NCBI GenBank assembly: GCA_910588065.1 | Contig: CAJUPZ010000007.1 | Coordinates: forward strand, 48,954-112,953 | Direction of reading: 5' to 3' | From: an uncultured Muribaculaceae bacterium | GTDB lineage: Bacteria > Bacteroidota > Bacteroidia > Bacteroidales > Muribaculaceae | DNA: 64,000 nucleotides | In this document: positions 35,212 to 44,621 of the stretch, piece after piece | Numbering within the stretch: position 1 is the first letter of the stretch | How the letters are laid out: each line of letters opens with the position of its first letter | Notes under the pieces: generated by a model | The model's database searches: none | What the model was told of the DNA's origin: nothing | What the model saw: the letters and a program-made list of their open reading frames with translations, nothing else | Translations under genes and position numbers: made by a program

Positions 35212-36261
35212 TTATTTTGTTTTGAATGAGAATACTATTGTCTGTGAGTATGTTTCGCCGGGACGGAGCACTGCACAGGGGAATTCCGGGCGGTTGGGAG
35301 CGTCGGGGCAGTTCTGGCATTCGATTGCAACACCGTCGTAGTCGTTATACGGGCGGCCTGCTTTGTTGTCGGGCGAGCCGGCGAGCCAGTTGCCGGTGTA
35401 CACCTGCACCGCGGGCTGGGTTGTGAGGACGTTGAGCACACGTCCGCTCGGCTCGGATGTGAGGGTGGCTATCTTGTTCAGCTGGCCGGGGGTGTGGTTG
35501 TCGGCAATCCAGCAGTTGTCATATCCTTTGCCGTATTCAAGCGCAGGGAATGTCTCCTTGATGTCGCGGCCTATGGCTTTTGGAGATGTGAAATCCATGG
35601 GGGTTCCTGCAACAGGTGCTATCTCGCCGGTGGGAATGAGGGTGTTGTCTGTGGGGAGCCATTTGGAGCAGTTGAGCTGCAGGGTGTGGTTGAACACAGA
35701 GCCGGAATCATGGCCTTCGAGGTTCCAGTAAGCGTGGTTGGTGAGGTTGATTACCGTCGGGGCGTCTGTTTCGGCACTCAGGTGGAGAGTGAGGTCGTTG
35801 TCATCGTTCCATGTGTATTTTGCGGTCACATCGAGGTTGCCGGGGTAGCCCTCTTCGCCGTCAGCGCTGTGTAGAGTGAAGATGACGGTGCCGGAGATAG
35901 CATCCGCGGTGCTGTTCCATATCCGGTTCATGAAACCGGTGGGACCGCCGTGGAGGGCGTTGGGGCCGTTGTTGATGGCGAGGGTGTATTCTTTGCCGTC
36001 GAGGGTGAAATGTCCATTTGCAATGCGGTTTGCAAAGCGTCCGGGCACCTTGCCGGCGCATGGTCCGTCGGCGATATAGTCAGCCGGGTTGGAGTATCCG
36101 ATTGCAACATCGGTGAGCACGCCGTCGCAGTCCGGCACAATGACAGAAACGATGCCGGCTCCGAGTGAGGAGAGGGTGACTGAAGCACCTGAGGCGTTGG
36201 TGAGTGTATAGAGGGTGATTTCACCCATAGGCGAGGTTGCCGATGTCTTAACGATTTTCAT
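35212..36261 (-). CDS. galM: Aldose 1-epimerase
   Basis: Galactose mutarotase, 349 residues, on a beta-sandwich. The substrate-binding and catalytic residues are visible: FANRIANGHFTL, NNGPNALHGGP (His), INLTNHAYWNL (catalytic His) and VAIECQNCPDAPN (catalytic Glu). No signal peptide is evident, so it is cytosolic. It is transcribed with the downstream nucleotidyltransferase. Confidence 0.93.
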   Translation of the reverse strand: MKIVKTSATSPMGEITLYTLTNASGASVTLSSLGAGIVSVIVPDCDGVLTDVAIGYSNPADYIADGPCAGKVPGRFANRIANGHFTLDGKEYTLAINNGPNALHGGPTGFMNRIWNSTADAISGTVIFTLHSADGEEGYPGNLDVTAKYTWNDDNDLTLHLSAETDAPTVINLTNHAYWNLEGHDSGSVFNHTLQLNCSKWLPTDNTLIPTGEIAPVAGTPMDFTSPKAIGRDIKETFPALEYGKGYDNCWIADNHTPGQLNKIATLTSEPSGRVLNVLTTQPAVQVYTGNWLAGSPDNKAGRPYNDYDGVAIECQNCPDAPNRPEFPCAVLRPGETYSQTIVFSFKTK

Positions 36262-36362
36262 GCGGTTTTAGCTTTAAGAAATAATCTGAAACAAAAGACT
36301 CCGCGCCAATGACCAGGTGAGGAAGTCAGTGACGCGAAGTTAACTAATAATTTTGATATAGC

Positions 36363-37175
36363 CTATTTCCGGAGGAGTTTTTTGCGCTCTTGCTCGGCGG
36401 CTCTGAGGTTGTCATTGACAGATTTGATGGCATCGGAGTTGCTGCCGCTATCGGAAATTATGATAGTTTTGGTGGAGCTGCTGTTTCTCGACTGGGCTGC
36501 TTGCCAGCGCGCTTTCTGAGCCTCCTGCCGCGCTATGCGGGCCTGACTCTGAGCCTGCTGCCGTGCTTTCTGAGCTTCCTGGCGCGCTATCTGTGCCTGA
36601 CGCTGTGCTTCCTGACGCGCTATCTGTGCCTGACGCTGCGCCTCCTGGCGGGCTTTCTGCGCTTCCTGGCGCGCTATCTGTGCCTGACGCTGCGCCTCCT
36701 GGCGAGCTTTCTGCGCGTCCTGCCGTGCTTTCTGTGCCCGCTGGCGGGCATCGGCTGCTTGTTTGCGCACTTGTTCGCGCTTTCTGGCGAGCTCCTGCTC
36801 TTCGTTTACCGATATTATCAGCTGGTAGCGGCCTTTGATTTTGGAGAGGCTGTAGTTTCGGGTTTCGTTGCTGCGCTTGAATTTCATTATAATCTCGCCA
36901 TCCTTGCCGGGACGGATTATGACGCTTGTTGCATCCGGCTCGCGGCTCAGGAGCTTGGAGCGGATGGAGGCGTAGAGAGCTTTGCTCTTGAATGTGTAGC
37001 GGTAGTTTGCGGCTGTGATGACTCTTGTGGAGGGCTGGCGGTTGACCACTATGTTTCGGTCCACATTATCGGTGGAGTTCATGGTGGAGAGTATGTCATC
37101 ATGCCAGTCCGGAGCGGCGGCTGCGGAGAGTGCCGCGGCTACGAGGGTAATGATTGAGAGGATGATTCTGTTCAT
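36363..37175 (-). CDS. Exported coiled-coil protein with ARQEAQ repeats
   Basis: A 270-residue protein. A signal peptide (MNRIILSIITLVAAALSAAA) precedes a globular region (about 22-125) resembling the DUF5024 type found in Bacteroidota. Then comes a long helical stretch (about 127-230) of near-perfect repeats, QKARQEAQRQAQIARQEAQ-like, coded by tandem DNA repeats between about 36500 and 36740. A Ser-rich linker and a basic tail end it. Periplasmic and elongated by appearance; function unknown. It is the last gene of the sigma-factor operon. Confidence 0.7.
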   Translation of the reverse strand: MNRIILSIITLVAAALSAAAAPDWHDDILSTMNSTDNVDRNIVVNRQPSTRVITAANYRYTFKSKALYASIRSKLLSREPDATSVIIRPGKDGEIIMKFKRSNETRNYSLSKIKGRYQLIISVNEEQELARKREQVRKQAADARQRAQKARQDAQKARQEAQRQAQIARQEAQKARQEAQRQAQIARQEAQRQAQIARQEAQKARQQAQSQARIARQEAQKARWQAAQSRNSSSTKTIIISDSGSNSDAIKSVNDNLRAAEQERKKLLRK

Positions 37176-37195
37176 GATTCGGCTTTGTTTGAGGA

Positions 37196-37669
37196 TTAGG
37201 AGAATGCTTCGGCTATGTCGGCTTCGGCTCGCTTCTCGGCGGCCTGAAGTTCGAGTTCAATACGTCTGGCTTCGAGCTGGGTGAGTTCTATGTCATCTTT
37301 AATCAGGTTCATGTCTGTGATGATGATGTTGTTGACCTCGGTGTAGCTGCCTTCGTAGATGGATGCCGCCACTGCAGGCGCGGGAGTTGTGGAGATATTC
37401 CATCCGGCGGTTATCACCACGGCAATAGCGGCGGCGGCTCCGGCAATCCAGCGTATTGCCTTCGGTTTGCGGGGTGCCGGGGCGGTGGTGGCCTGCGGTT
37501 CGGTCATGCCGTCGGCATACCATTGAAACATAGGTATGTATTTCTTGAGCCTTAGTGGCACCGGCTGGGTGGTGAAGAAAAGCTGCAGGGCTTTGTCTTC
37601 GGCGCAGGTGGTGTCTCCGTCAAAGAATCTGTCGAGAGCGGTGTCGATATTGTCGTGGTTGATAGTCAT
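37196..37669 (-). CDS. Probable anti-sigma or sigma-partner membrane protein
   Basis: A 157-residue protein. The N-terminus (DTALDRFFDGDTTCAEDKALQLFF) has the look of a short anti-sigma helical domain. A single membrane segment (IRWIAGAAAAIAVVITAGWN) follows at about residues 72-91. The outer part is Glu- and Arg-rich and helical. It starts three bases after the sigma factor stop, which is the usual place of an anti-sigma factor. No recognised catalytic motif. Confidence 0.6.
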   Translation of the reverse strand: MTINHDNIDTALDRFFDGDTTCAEDKALQLFFTTQPVPLRLKKYIPMFQWYADGMTEPQATTAPAPRKPKAIRWIAGAAAAIAVVITAGWNISTTPAPAVAASIYEGSYTEVNNIIITDMNLIKDDIELTQLEARRIELELQAAEKRAEADIAEAFS

Positions 37670-37672
37670 AGT

Positions 37673-38143
37673 TCACATGTTTAGATAAATGTCTCTTACT
37701 TTTTTGCGTGCTCTTGACAGAGCGGTGCGCACAGCCACCGGGGTTGAGCCTACGAGGGCTGCTATCTCATCGGTTTCCATATCCTCGAGGTGCTTCATTT
37801 TCAGAACGGCCTGTTCCATGGGCGGCAGCGATTCTATTGCTTTGAGCAGCTCGGGTTCTATGGCTTCTTCGTATGGCTGGACGGCAATCAGCTCGGCGTC
37901 GGTGAGCTCGGAAGTGGTTTTGCGGGCGCGGAGCATGGATATGCACACTCTGCGGAGTATCACCGCTGCCGGTGCTTCGGGGCTGGAGTATGAGTCGAGG
38001 CGGTCTTTGAAAAACCATAGTTTGATCATTGCTTCCTGCACAGCATCGGCAGCCTCGTCTTCTCTGCCGAGAATACAAGTTGCTGTTGCGAGCATGCGTG
38101 GGCGCATACGGCCGGCCAGTGATTCAAACTCTGCCCTGAGCAT
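37673..38143 (-). CDS. ECF-type RNA polymerase sigma factor
   Basis: A 156-residue sigma-70 family factor. Region 2 is around residues 8-60 (DEAADAVQEAMIKLWFFKDRL), with the conserved Gln-Glu. Region 4 is in the last 55 residues (LPPMEQAVLKMKHLEDMETDEIA, then TPVAVRTALSRARKKVRDIY). It lies after the GIN protein and before the putative anti-sigma factor. The regulon probably includes this operon, but no ECF promoter is evident by eye. Confidence 0.88.
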   Translation of the reverse strand: MLRAEFESLAGRMRPRMLATATCILGREDEAADAVQEAMIKLWFFKDRLDSYSSPEAPAAVILRRVCISMLRARKTTSELTDAELIAVQPYEEAIEPELLKAIESLPPMEQAVLKMKHLEDMETDEIAALVGSTPVAVRTALSRARKKVRDIYLNM

Positions 38144-38159
38144 GGGGATGGGTGGTGCG

Positions 38160-39164
38160 TCAGTTGATTATGGTTGATGTGCCTTTGGCGACATTTTTGA
38201 AGCTTGCGCCTTTGACATTCGATATCTCGCATCGCTGCAGGGCGTTGCAGGTGATGGATGATGATATGCTGCGGCAGGCGGCGGTGACATTGAGGGCTTT
38301 CAGATTTCCTGCGTTGATACTTGACGCGGTGCTTGCGGTGAGGGTTGCATCCTGACAGTTGCCGGAGAGGGTTATGTCGCCGGAGCTTCCCCCCGAGGCT
38401 TTTACTATAGTTGCGTTGAGGCGGGATATCTTGATGTCGCCGGCGGAGGATACTATGGCGGAGATGTTGTCGGCGTTGGCTGCCTTGATTTCGATGTCGC
38501 CGGAGGATTGCGACTTGGCCTCGATGTTTGTAGCGATGATGTTGGCGCATTCAATATCTCCCGCGGAGTTGACGTTGAGACGGGTGGCGTTTTGGGTAAC
38601 GACGGAGCCTATCTCAATATCTCCCGCGGAGTTGGCGTTGGCAGAGAGTGAGTTTGCGTTTATGTTTCCCACTTTGATGTCGCCCGCGGAGTTTGTCGTG
38701 AGTTTGCATTCGATGCAGGAGATGTTTTTCGCTTTGATGTCGCCTGCGGAGTTGACCGTGAGTTTGACGGTGGTGTTGCTGTTGATGTCGGAGCGGATTT
38801 CTATGTCGCCGGAGGAGTTGGTGATGAATGTGTTGACATCGGGGGCATATACAATCAGCTTGGGAGTTCTCTTCATGTTGACAATCTGAAGGTCTTCCTT
38901 GTAGTTTACAGTGAGTCTGGAGTTGCTCACCTCGATTTTGATATAAGGAAGCAGATTGTCCTGAATTTCCAACTCAACCTTAACGTTGGGCGACTGGGTG
39001 TACTCAATGTCGATGGCGCTGAGGGTGGCAACTGAAGTGAATGTTTTGCCATGCAGCGACACCGGCATGAGTTTTAGCATGCGCGAGGGGGTGATGGTTA
39101 CAGTCGCAGCCGCGGACAGCGCGGTGAGCATGATTGCTGCGATGAGTGATGTTATGCGTGTCAT
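38160..39164 (-). CDS. GIN-domain (DUF2807) exported protein
   Basis: A 334-residue protein with a signal peptide (residues 1-20). The rest is a regular right-handed beta-solenoid of about 20-residue turns marked by NSAGDI or SSGDIEI, at least seven times, as in GIN-domain putative adhesin heads of Bacteroidota. It is probably surface or periplasmic. First gene of the operon with sigma factor, partner and coiled-coil protein. Its start codon sits in a 10-bp inverted repeat (39160-39200). Confidence 0.82.
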   Translation of the reverse strand: MTRITSLIAAIMLTALSAAATVTITPSRMLKLMPVSLHGKTFTSVATLSAIDIEYTQSPNVKVELEIQDNLLPYIKIEVSNSRLTVNYKEDLQIVNMKRTPKLIVYAPDVNTFITNSSGDIEIRSDINSNTTVKLTVNSAGDIKAKNISCIECKLTTNSAGDIKVGNINANSLSANANSAGDIEIGSVVTQNATRLNVNSAGDIECANIIATNIEAKSQSSGDIEIKAANADNISAIVSSAGDIKISRLNATIVKASGGSSGDITLSGNCQDATLTASTASSINAGNLKALNVTAACRSISSSITCNALQRCEISNVKGASFKNVAKGTSTIIN

Positions 39165-39200
39165 AATGAGTGGTTATTTATTGTTTTCTGTCATTATGAC
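39160..39200 (-). promoter_or_regulatory. Inverted repeat enclosing the GIN gene start codon
   Basis: In mRNA sense, GTCATAATGA (39200-39191), 21 bases, then TCATTATGAC (39169-39160), with the start ATG inside the second arm. It could sequester the start codon in a hairpin or be a protein-binding site. Confidence 0.5.
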
Positions 39201-39246
39201 GCACGCCGGTGGCCAAACGTTACATCCGCTGAATGTTAAAAATGCA

Positions 39247-40284
39247 CTAAACGGTGATTTCGCCGCATATTGAGTGTCCGAAGTGGTCTCTCACATCCTC
39301 CGGGGCGAGGCCGAGTCCGAACAGGTACATCATCTTGGTGATGGCTGCCTCGGCGGTGATATCATGGCCCGACACCGCTCCGCTGGCTGCGAGGGCATCG
39401 CCGGCCTGATAGCGCTTGTGCACGCCTCCGTTGACACATTGGGTGACATTGATTATCACCACCCCGCGGTCCACGGCATCGCGTATCGCATCGGTAAACC
39501 ATGCTTCGGTGGGGGCATTGCCGGCGCCGTAGGTTTTCAGCACAATCCCCTTTATGCCGGGGGTGTTGAGCTGGTGGCGGAGGGTCTGCTCGGTGAGTCC
39601 GGGGAAGAGGTCGATGAACATCACGGCTGAGTCCATGTTGTAGTGGGTGCGCAGCGGGCGGTGTTCAATGAGCCGGTATAGCGCATCGTTGTTGAAGTGT
39701 ATGCCCAGACCTATTTTTGCGAGCGCAGGGTAGTTGTTGCTCTTGAACGCGTTGAAGTTGTCGGCGCTCATTTTTGTCGAGCGGTTGCCTCGCCACAAGT
39801 AGTTTTCAAAGAGTATGGCCACCTCCTGCACAGTCGGCGCTCCGGTCGGAGTTACCGAAGCGGCGATCTGGAGGGCGGTTATGAGGTTTTCCTCGCCGTC
39901 GGTTCTCACTTCGCCGATAGGCAGCTGCGAGCCGGTGATTATCACCGGCTTGCTGAGATTTTCGAGCATGAATGACAGAGCCGAGGCTGTGTAGGCCATG
40001 GTGTCGGTGCCGTGGAGGACCACAAAGCCGTCGTAAGCGCGATAGTTTCTCTCTATGGCCATGGCAATCTCCACCCAGTGCTCGGGGCTCATGTCGGATG
40101 AGTCGATGGGCGGGTTGAAGGATATGTTGTCAATCTCGTAGTTGAGTTTGCGCACCTTGGGCACATTGTCGATCAGGTGAGTGAAGTCGAATGGCTGGAG
40201 GGTGCGGGTGGCGGGGTTCTCTATCATGCCAATAGTGCCTCCTGTATATATAATAAGGAGTTTGGGGCGGCGAGGGGTATTCAT
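39247..40284 (-). CDS. ansA: Type I L-asparaginase
   Basis: A cytoplasmic asparaginase of 345 residues that hydrolyses asparagine to aspartate and ammonia. The first catalytic Thr is in LIIYTGGTIGM, the second motif is VVLHGTDTMAYTASAL with the Thr-Asp pair, and GSQLPIGEVRTDGEEN completes the site. There is no signal peptide, fitting the type I enzyme. It lies 17 bases downstream of metG and may be read from the same promoter. Confidence 0.94.
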   Translation of the reverse strand: MNTPRRPKLLIIYTGGTIGMIENPATRTLQPFDFTHLIDNVPKVRKLNYEIDNISFNPPIDSSDMSPEHWVEIAMAIERNYRAYDGFVVLHGTDTMAYTASALSFMLENLSKPVIITGSQLPIGEVRTDGEENLITALQIAASVTPTGAPTVQEVAILFENYLWRGNRSTKMSADNFNAFKSNNYPALAKIGLGIHFNNDALYRLIEHRPLRTHYNMDSAVMFIDLFPGLTEQTLRHQLNTPGIKGIVLKTYGAGNAPTEAWFTDAIRDAVDRGVVIINVTQCVNGGVHKRYQAGDALAASGAVSGHDITAEAAITKMMYLFGLGLAPEDVRDHFGHSICGEITV

Positions 40285-40301
40285 GGCGGGCTGGTGGGGG
40301 G

Positions 40302-42341
40302 TTATTTAACCTGTGCGCCGGGCACCACCGGACCTGTCGGGCCGATGACAACGAGCGAGCCGTCGGCGTTTTCGGCAGATAGAATCATGCCCTGCGACTC
40401 TATGCCGCGGAGTTTCCGCGGCGGCAGGTTGGCGATGAAGCACACCTGCTTGCCAACGAGTGTCTCGGGGGCATAGTGGGCTGCGATGCCGCTCACAATG
40501 GTGCGTCCGCCAAGGCCGTCGTCAATTTTGAATTTGAGTAGTTTGTCAGCCTTGGGCACCTTTTCGCATTCAAGCACTGTGCCCACGCGGATATCAGCTT
40601 TCATGAAGGTGTCGAAATCAACATCTGCTGCCTGAGGCTGAGCCTTGAAGCTGTTCACCTTGTTTTCCTGCTTGATGCGTTCGAGGCGCTGCATCTGGGC
40701 TTCGATAGCTGAGTCCTCAACCTTTTCAAACAGCAGCTCCGGCTGGCCTACGGATGCTCCGGCGCTCAGGAGTGAACCGGAGCCGAGCATATCCCAGCTG
40801 AGGTTGTCCAGAGACAGGATTTTGCAGAGCTTCGCGCTCATGAAGGGCATGAAAGGCTCAAAAGCCACAGCGATGTTGGCGCAGAGCTGCAGGGCACAGT
40901 TGAGGATTGTGGCTGTGCGGCCAAGGTCGGTTTTCGCCACTTTCCAGGGTTCTGTTTCCTGAAGATAGCGGTTGCCGATTCGGGCAAGCTCCATGGCGTC
41001 CTTGAGAGCTTCGCGGAAATGGAATGTGTCAAGGTTTGCGCTCAGATGCTCAGCTGCGGTGCGCACCTCCTCAAACATTTTGGTGTCAATCGGTTCGAGC
41101 GCGGAGGCTGCGGGCACTGTGCCGTAGAAAAACTTGTGTGTGAGCACCACGGCGCGGTTGACAAAGTTGCCAAGCACTGCCACAAGCTCATTGTTGTTTC
41201 TGGCCTGGAAGTCGGCCCAAGTGAAGTCGTTGTCCTTTGTCTCCGGGGCGTTTGCGGTGAGCACATATCTGAGGGTGTCCTGCTTGCCGGGGAAGTCGAT
41301 GAGGTATTCGTGGAGCCATACAGCCCAGTTGCGCGATGTTGAAATCTTGTCGCCCTCGAGGTTGAGAAACTCGTTTGCGGGCACATTGTCGGGCAGCTGG
41401 AAGTTGTCGCCGTAGGCCATCAGCATTGCGGGAAATACGATGCAGTGGAACACAATATTGTCCTTGCCGATGAAGTGGATAAGCCTGGTGTCATCGCTTT
41501 TCCACCATTTTTCCCAAGAGTCGGGCAGCAGTTCCTTGGTGTTTGAGATATAGCCGATGGGGGCGTCAAACCACACATAGAGCACCTTGCCTTCAGCACC
41601 CTCAACAGGCACCGGCACACCCCATTTGAGGTCGCGGCTCACAGCGCGGGGCTGCAGCCCCATGTCGAGCCATGATTTGCACTGGCCGTATACATTTGTC
41701 TTCCACTCCTTGTGGCCGTCGAGAATCCATTTTTTGAGGGCTTCCTCGTAGTTGTTGAGCGGCAGGTACCAGTGAGTGGTCTCTCTCCAGCTCACGGGTG
41801 AGGATGTGAGCCTTGAATGCGGGTCAATGAGGTCGTTGACGCCCAGTGATGTGCCGCAGCTCTCGCACTGGTCGCCGTAAGCTTCCTTGCCGCAGTGGGG
41901 GCATGTGCCGGCAACATATCTGTCGGCGAGAAATTCGTCGGCCTCGGCATCATAAGGCTGCAGGGAGGTTTTCACCTCGAAGTCACCCTTTTCGTAAAGG
42001 CGTTTGAAAAACTCGGAAGCTGTATCGCGGTGGATATCTGACGTGGTGCGCGAGTATATGTCGAAGCTGATGCCGAGCCCCTCCATTGAGTCGCGGATTA
42101 TGGTGTGGTAGCGGTCCACGATATCCTGCGGGGTAACACCCTCGGCGCGGGCTTTTATGGTAATGGGCACACCATGCTCGTCGCTGCCGCCTATCATAAT
42201 CACTTCCTGACCCTTTAGCCGCAGATAGCGGGCGTAGATGTCGGCGGGGATGTAGACACCGGCGAGGTGTCCGATATGAACCGGCCCGTTGGCATACGGG
42301 AGCGCGGTGGTTATGAGAGTTCTGTTGAATTTCTTTTCCAT
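40302..42341 (-). CDS. metG: Methionine-tRNA ligase
   Basis: A class I synthetase of 679 residues. Visible are the HIGH motif (ANGPVHIGHLAG), a zinc knuckle (CPHCGKEAYGDQCESC near residue 147), the KMSKS-equivalent GDKISTSRNWAV, an anticodon-binding helical domain and a C-terminal OB-fold tRNA-binding domain (about 580-679) ending in VVPGAQVK. Full length and housekeeping. A -7 box lies just upstream. Confidence 0.97.
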   Translation of the reverse strand: MEKKFNRTLITTALPYANGPVHIGHLAGVYIPADIYARYLRLKGQEVIMIGGSDEHGVPITIKARAEGVTPQDIVDRYHTIIRDSMEGLGISFDIYSRTTSDIHRDTASEFFKRLYEKGDFEVKTSLQPYDAEADEFLADRYVAGTCPHCGKEAYGDQCESCGTSLGVNDLIDPHSRLTSSPVSWRETTHWYLPLNNYEEALKKWILDGHKEWKTNVYGQCKSWLDMGLQPRAVSRDLKWGVPVPVEGAEGKVLYVWFDAPIGYISNTKELLPDSWEKWWKSDDTRLIHFIGKDNIVFHCIVFPAMLMAYGDNFQLPDNVPANEFLNLEGDKISTSRNWAVWLHEYLIDFPGKQDTLRYVLTANAPETKDNDFTWADFQARNNNELVAVLGNFVNRAVVLTHKFFYGTVPAASALEPIDTKMFEEVRTAAEHLSANLDTFHFREALKDAMELARIGNRYLQETEPWKVAKTDLGRTATILNCALQLCANIAVAFEPFMPFMSAKLCKILSLDNLSWDMLGSGSLLSAGASVGQPELLFEKVEDSAIEAQMQRLERIKQENKVNSFKAQPQAADVDFDTFMKADIRVGTVLECEKVPKADKLLKFKIDDGLGGRTIVSGIAAHYAPETLVGKQVCFIANLPPRKLRGIESQGMILSAENADGSLVVIGPTGPVVPGAQVK

Positions 42342-42366
42342 TACTGAGCTATTTGTATTCAGACCA

Positions 42367-42374
42367 CAAAGTTA
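42367..42374 (-). promoter_or_regulatory. -7 element of the metG-ansA unit
   Basis: TAACTTTG on the minus strand, 26 bases before the metG start codon. Confidence 0.6.
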
Positions 42375-42463
42375 GTGGAAATAATTGCAATATCAAAGAG
42401 GGCGGGGAAATGAGATAGTCCCGGAGGCTCTGTGATCTCAGAGAACTCTGATAGATGAGAAAA

Positions 42464-42492
42464 AAGCGGCCCGGGGGATGCCCGGGCCGCTT
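42464..42492 (-). terminator. Terminator of the susCD operon
   Basis: A 12-bp stem AAGCGGCCCGGG (42464-42475) / CCCGGGCCGCTT (42481-42492) with a 5-base loop. On the minus strand it is followed by TTTTTT, and it lies 73 bases after the susD stop. Confidence 0.85.
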
Positions 42493-42564
42493 GGGGTGAG
42501 TCATGATATCAAATATCTGAACTCGGATCAGTATTTACTAAGGAATAACTCCTTGCACAGCCAA

Positions 42565-44607
42565 TCAATCGATATTTGTCGGAGCCTCGCTGGCAACTTT
42601 AGACCAACCGGGGTTCTGATAAATAACAGAGTTCTCAACTTTTTCATCAGGAGAAGCGTTTGCAAACGCGCTCTGAGCGATAGGCCAGAGATAGTGCGCG
42701 CGGGTCCAGCGGTAGCCGTCAAACACAAGGTTCTGCAGTTTGCTTATCTGATAGGGACGTACATACGGGCCTGAGATAGCGGGGTCTGACATCAGACCTT
42801 CACCACCGTTCACATCCACTGTGGGATCAATGGGAGTGCCATCGGCGAGAGCGCAGTTCAGCGGATTGACACCGGCTGTCACATCATATACGGAGCCCCA
42901 GAAGCGGATACCTTCAATCTGGTAGCCGGTAGTGATGAGCTGGTCGAGAGCACACCAGCGGCGCACGTCGTCAAGACGGAGCTGCTCGGCGATGAGCTCG
43001 TTGCGGCGCTCGCGGCGCACATTGTACAGCAGAGTGCTGACCAGAGAGCCGTGGGAGTAAGCACCCCAGTCGCCCTTGGCTTCCTCGGCCATGTTTGTGG
43101 CTGCGATTGTGATGTTGTAGTCGGGGTTCACTTTGGCGCGTTTGCGGAGAGCTCTCCAGTAAGCGTCGGATGAGCCGTCAACCGATCCGTGGAGTTCAAC
43201 ATCAGCTTCCATATAGTTGAGCATAGCCTCTGTAGCACGGAAGATGATTGAGCCGACATCGCCCTTGGCTTCATTCTGTTTCTCACCGTCATAGCTCTTG
43301 CCTTTCTTGCAGGCGAAGCCGGTGACGGCGCGCACACCGTCGGAGCCTTCAAGGAGCCAGCCTGAGCGCCAGTATGTCGGGTTGCCGGCGTTGTCATAGA
43401 ATGTGATGCTGTTGTCGCCTTTTGTGAACACACGGATGCGTGAGTCGCGGTGCTGCAGTGTGGCCGAAACACCCTGGAGCTCCCAGTTTTCGTCGTAGCC
43501 TGAACCGGGTGCGTAGATAGGCAGACCGTTCTCCATCACGAAAGAGTTTACAAGACCGCGGGTCCAGCCTGAGTCACCGCCGTTGCGGATGAGCTGCATG
43601 TTGATGTTGTTGTACACCGGGCTTGAGATAGTGGTGTTGAACTGACGGTAGAGAAGCACTTCGTCGAAGCCGTCAAGATTCTGCTCAACATACATTGCGT
43701 AGTAGGGGTTGAGAATCTCGAGTTTGGGGCCGTAGCCTTCGGGGGTGTCGGTGTTCTCGGTGAGGTTGTTCACAACCGCGTCAGCCACAGGCTTGGCGGA
43801 GGCGAGGGCCTCTGTGAGGAAGTAGTTGATTTCGGTGTCGATATTGAAATCGCCGAGCAGAGAGGCATCGCCGGGCCAGCCGGGACCGCCGGGCACAAGT
43901 GCAGTGCCTTTGTGGTGCTTGAGCCATGTGCCTTCAAAGAGGGCAACGCGGCTGCGGAAGAGCTGAGCGGTGGCTTTGTTGATGCGCTGTTTGCCGCCGT
44001 TGCTGTTGTCCGGCAGGAGCTCGATGGCGCTGGAGAGGTCATCGAGGATAAAGCGGGCAACCTTGTTACGGGGCTGACGCACTGTAGCTTCCATGAGCAC
44101 TTCCTTATCGTCAGGCAGAGCTGACTTGATGATGGGGAAGTCGCCGAGGAGCCAGTAGCGGCGCCAGTAAGCGTATGCACGGAAGAAGTACATCTCGCCG
44201 ATGTACTGGCGGATGTTTGTGATGTTGCCGGAGATTTCACCGTTCTCGTACTTCGGCATCACATTGTCGAAGAAATAGTTTACCTGACGGATAAAGCCGA
44301 AGTCCCACTCGCCGCCTGATGCGGGAGTTTTCCAGTCGCCGGGTGCCCACATTGAGCTCCAGTCAACAGAGGCCTGGTTGTCAGTGCCGTTGTCTACAGA
44401 GAATGTGCCCATACGGTAGCCGTATACGCTTCCGTGGTTGGGAAAATTATTGTAGAAGTTGATGGAGTAAGCAGCGAGGTCGGTCTCTGTGGAGAAGAAA
44501 GACTCGGGGGTGATGGAGCTTTCCGGCTGTCTGTCAAGATAGTCGTCGCAAGCGGTGAGGCCTACGAGGGAAGCTCCCAGAAGTATTGCTGAAAAATATT
44601 TATTCAT
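42565..44607 (-). CDS. SusD/RagB family nutrient-binding lipoprotein
   Basis: A surface lipoprotein that captures glycans or other nutrients for its SusC partner. The start is ATG 44607 (MNKYFSAILLG); a frame starting 15 bases earlier would overlap susC. The lipobox is VGLTACDDYLD (Cys about residue 20). The TPR-like SusD fold shows YFFRAYAYWRRYWLLGDFPII and the C-terminal RRERRNELIAEQLRLDDVRRW. At 680 residues it is longer than typical SusD (500-600). No glycoside hydrolase or regulator lies beside it. Confidence 0.93.
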   Translation of the reverse strand: MNKYFSAILLGASLVGLTACDDYLDRQPESSITPESFFSTETDLAAYSINFYNNFPNHGSVYGYRMGTFSVDNGTDNQASVDWSSMWAPGDWKTPASGGEWDFGFIRQVNYFFDNVMPKYENGEISGNITNIRQYIGEMYFFRAYAYWRRYWLLGDFPIIKSALPDDKEVLMEATVRQPRNKVARFILDDLSSAIELLPDNSNGGKQRINKATAQLFRSRVALFEGTWLKHHKGTALVPGGPGWPGDASLLGDFNIDTEINYFLTEALASAKPVADAVVNNLTENTDTPEGYGPKLEILNPYYAMYVEQNLDGFDEVLLYRQFNTTISSPVYNNINMQLIRNGGDSGWTRGLVNSFVMENGLPIYAPGSGYDENWELQGVSATLQHRDSRIRVFTKGDNSITFYDNAGNPTYWRSGWLLEGSDGVRAVTGFACKKGKSYDGEKQNEAKGDVGSIIFRATEAMLNYMEADVELHGSVDGSSDAYWRALRKRAKVNPDYNITIAATNMAEEAKGDWGAYSHGSLVSTLLYNVRRERRNELIAEQLRLDDVRRWCALDQLITTGYQIEGIRFWGSVYDVTAGVNPLNCALADGTPIDPTVDVNGGEGLMSDPAISGPYVRPYQISKLQNLVFDGYRWTRAHYLWPIAQSAFANASPDEKVENSVIYQNPGWSKVASEAPTNID

Positions 44608-44621
44608 GATTGTGTAAGCCA

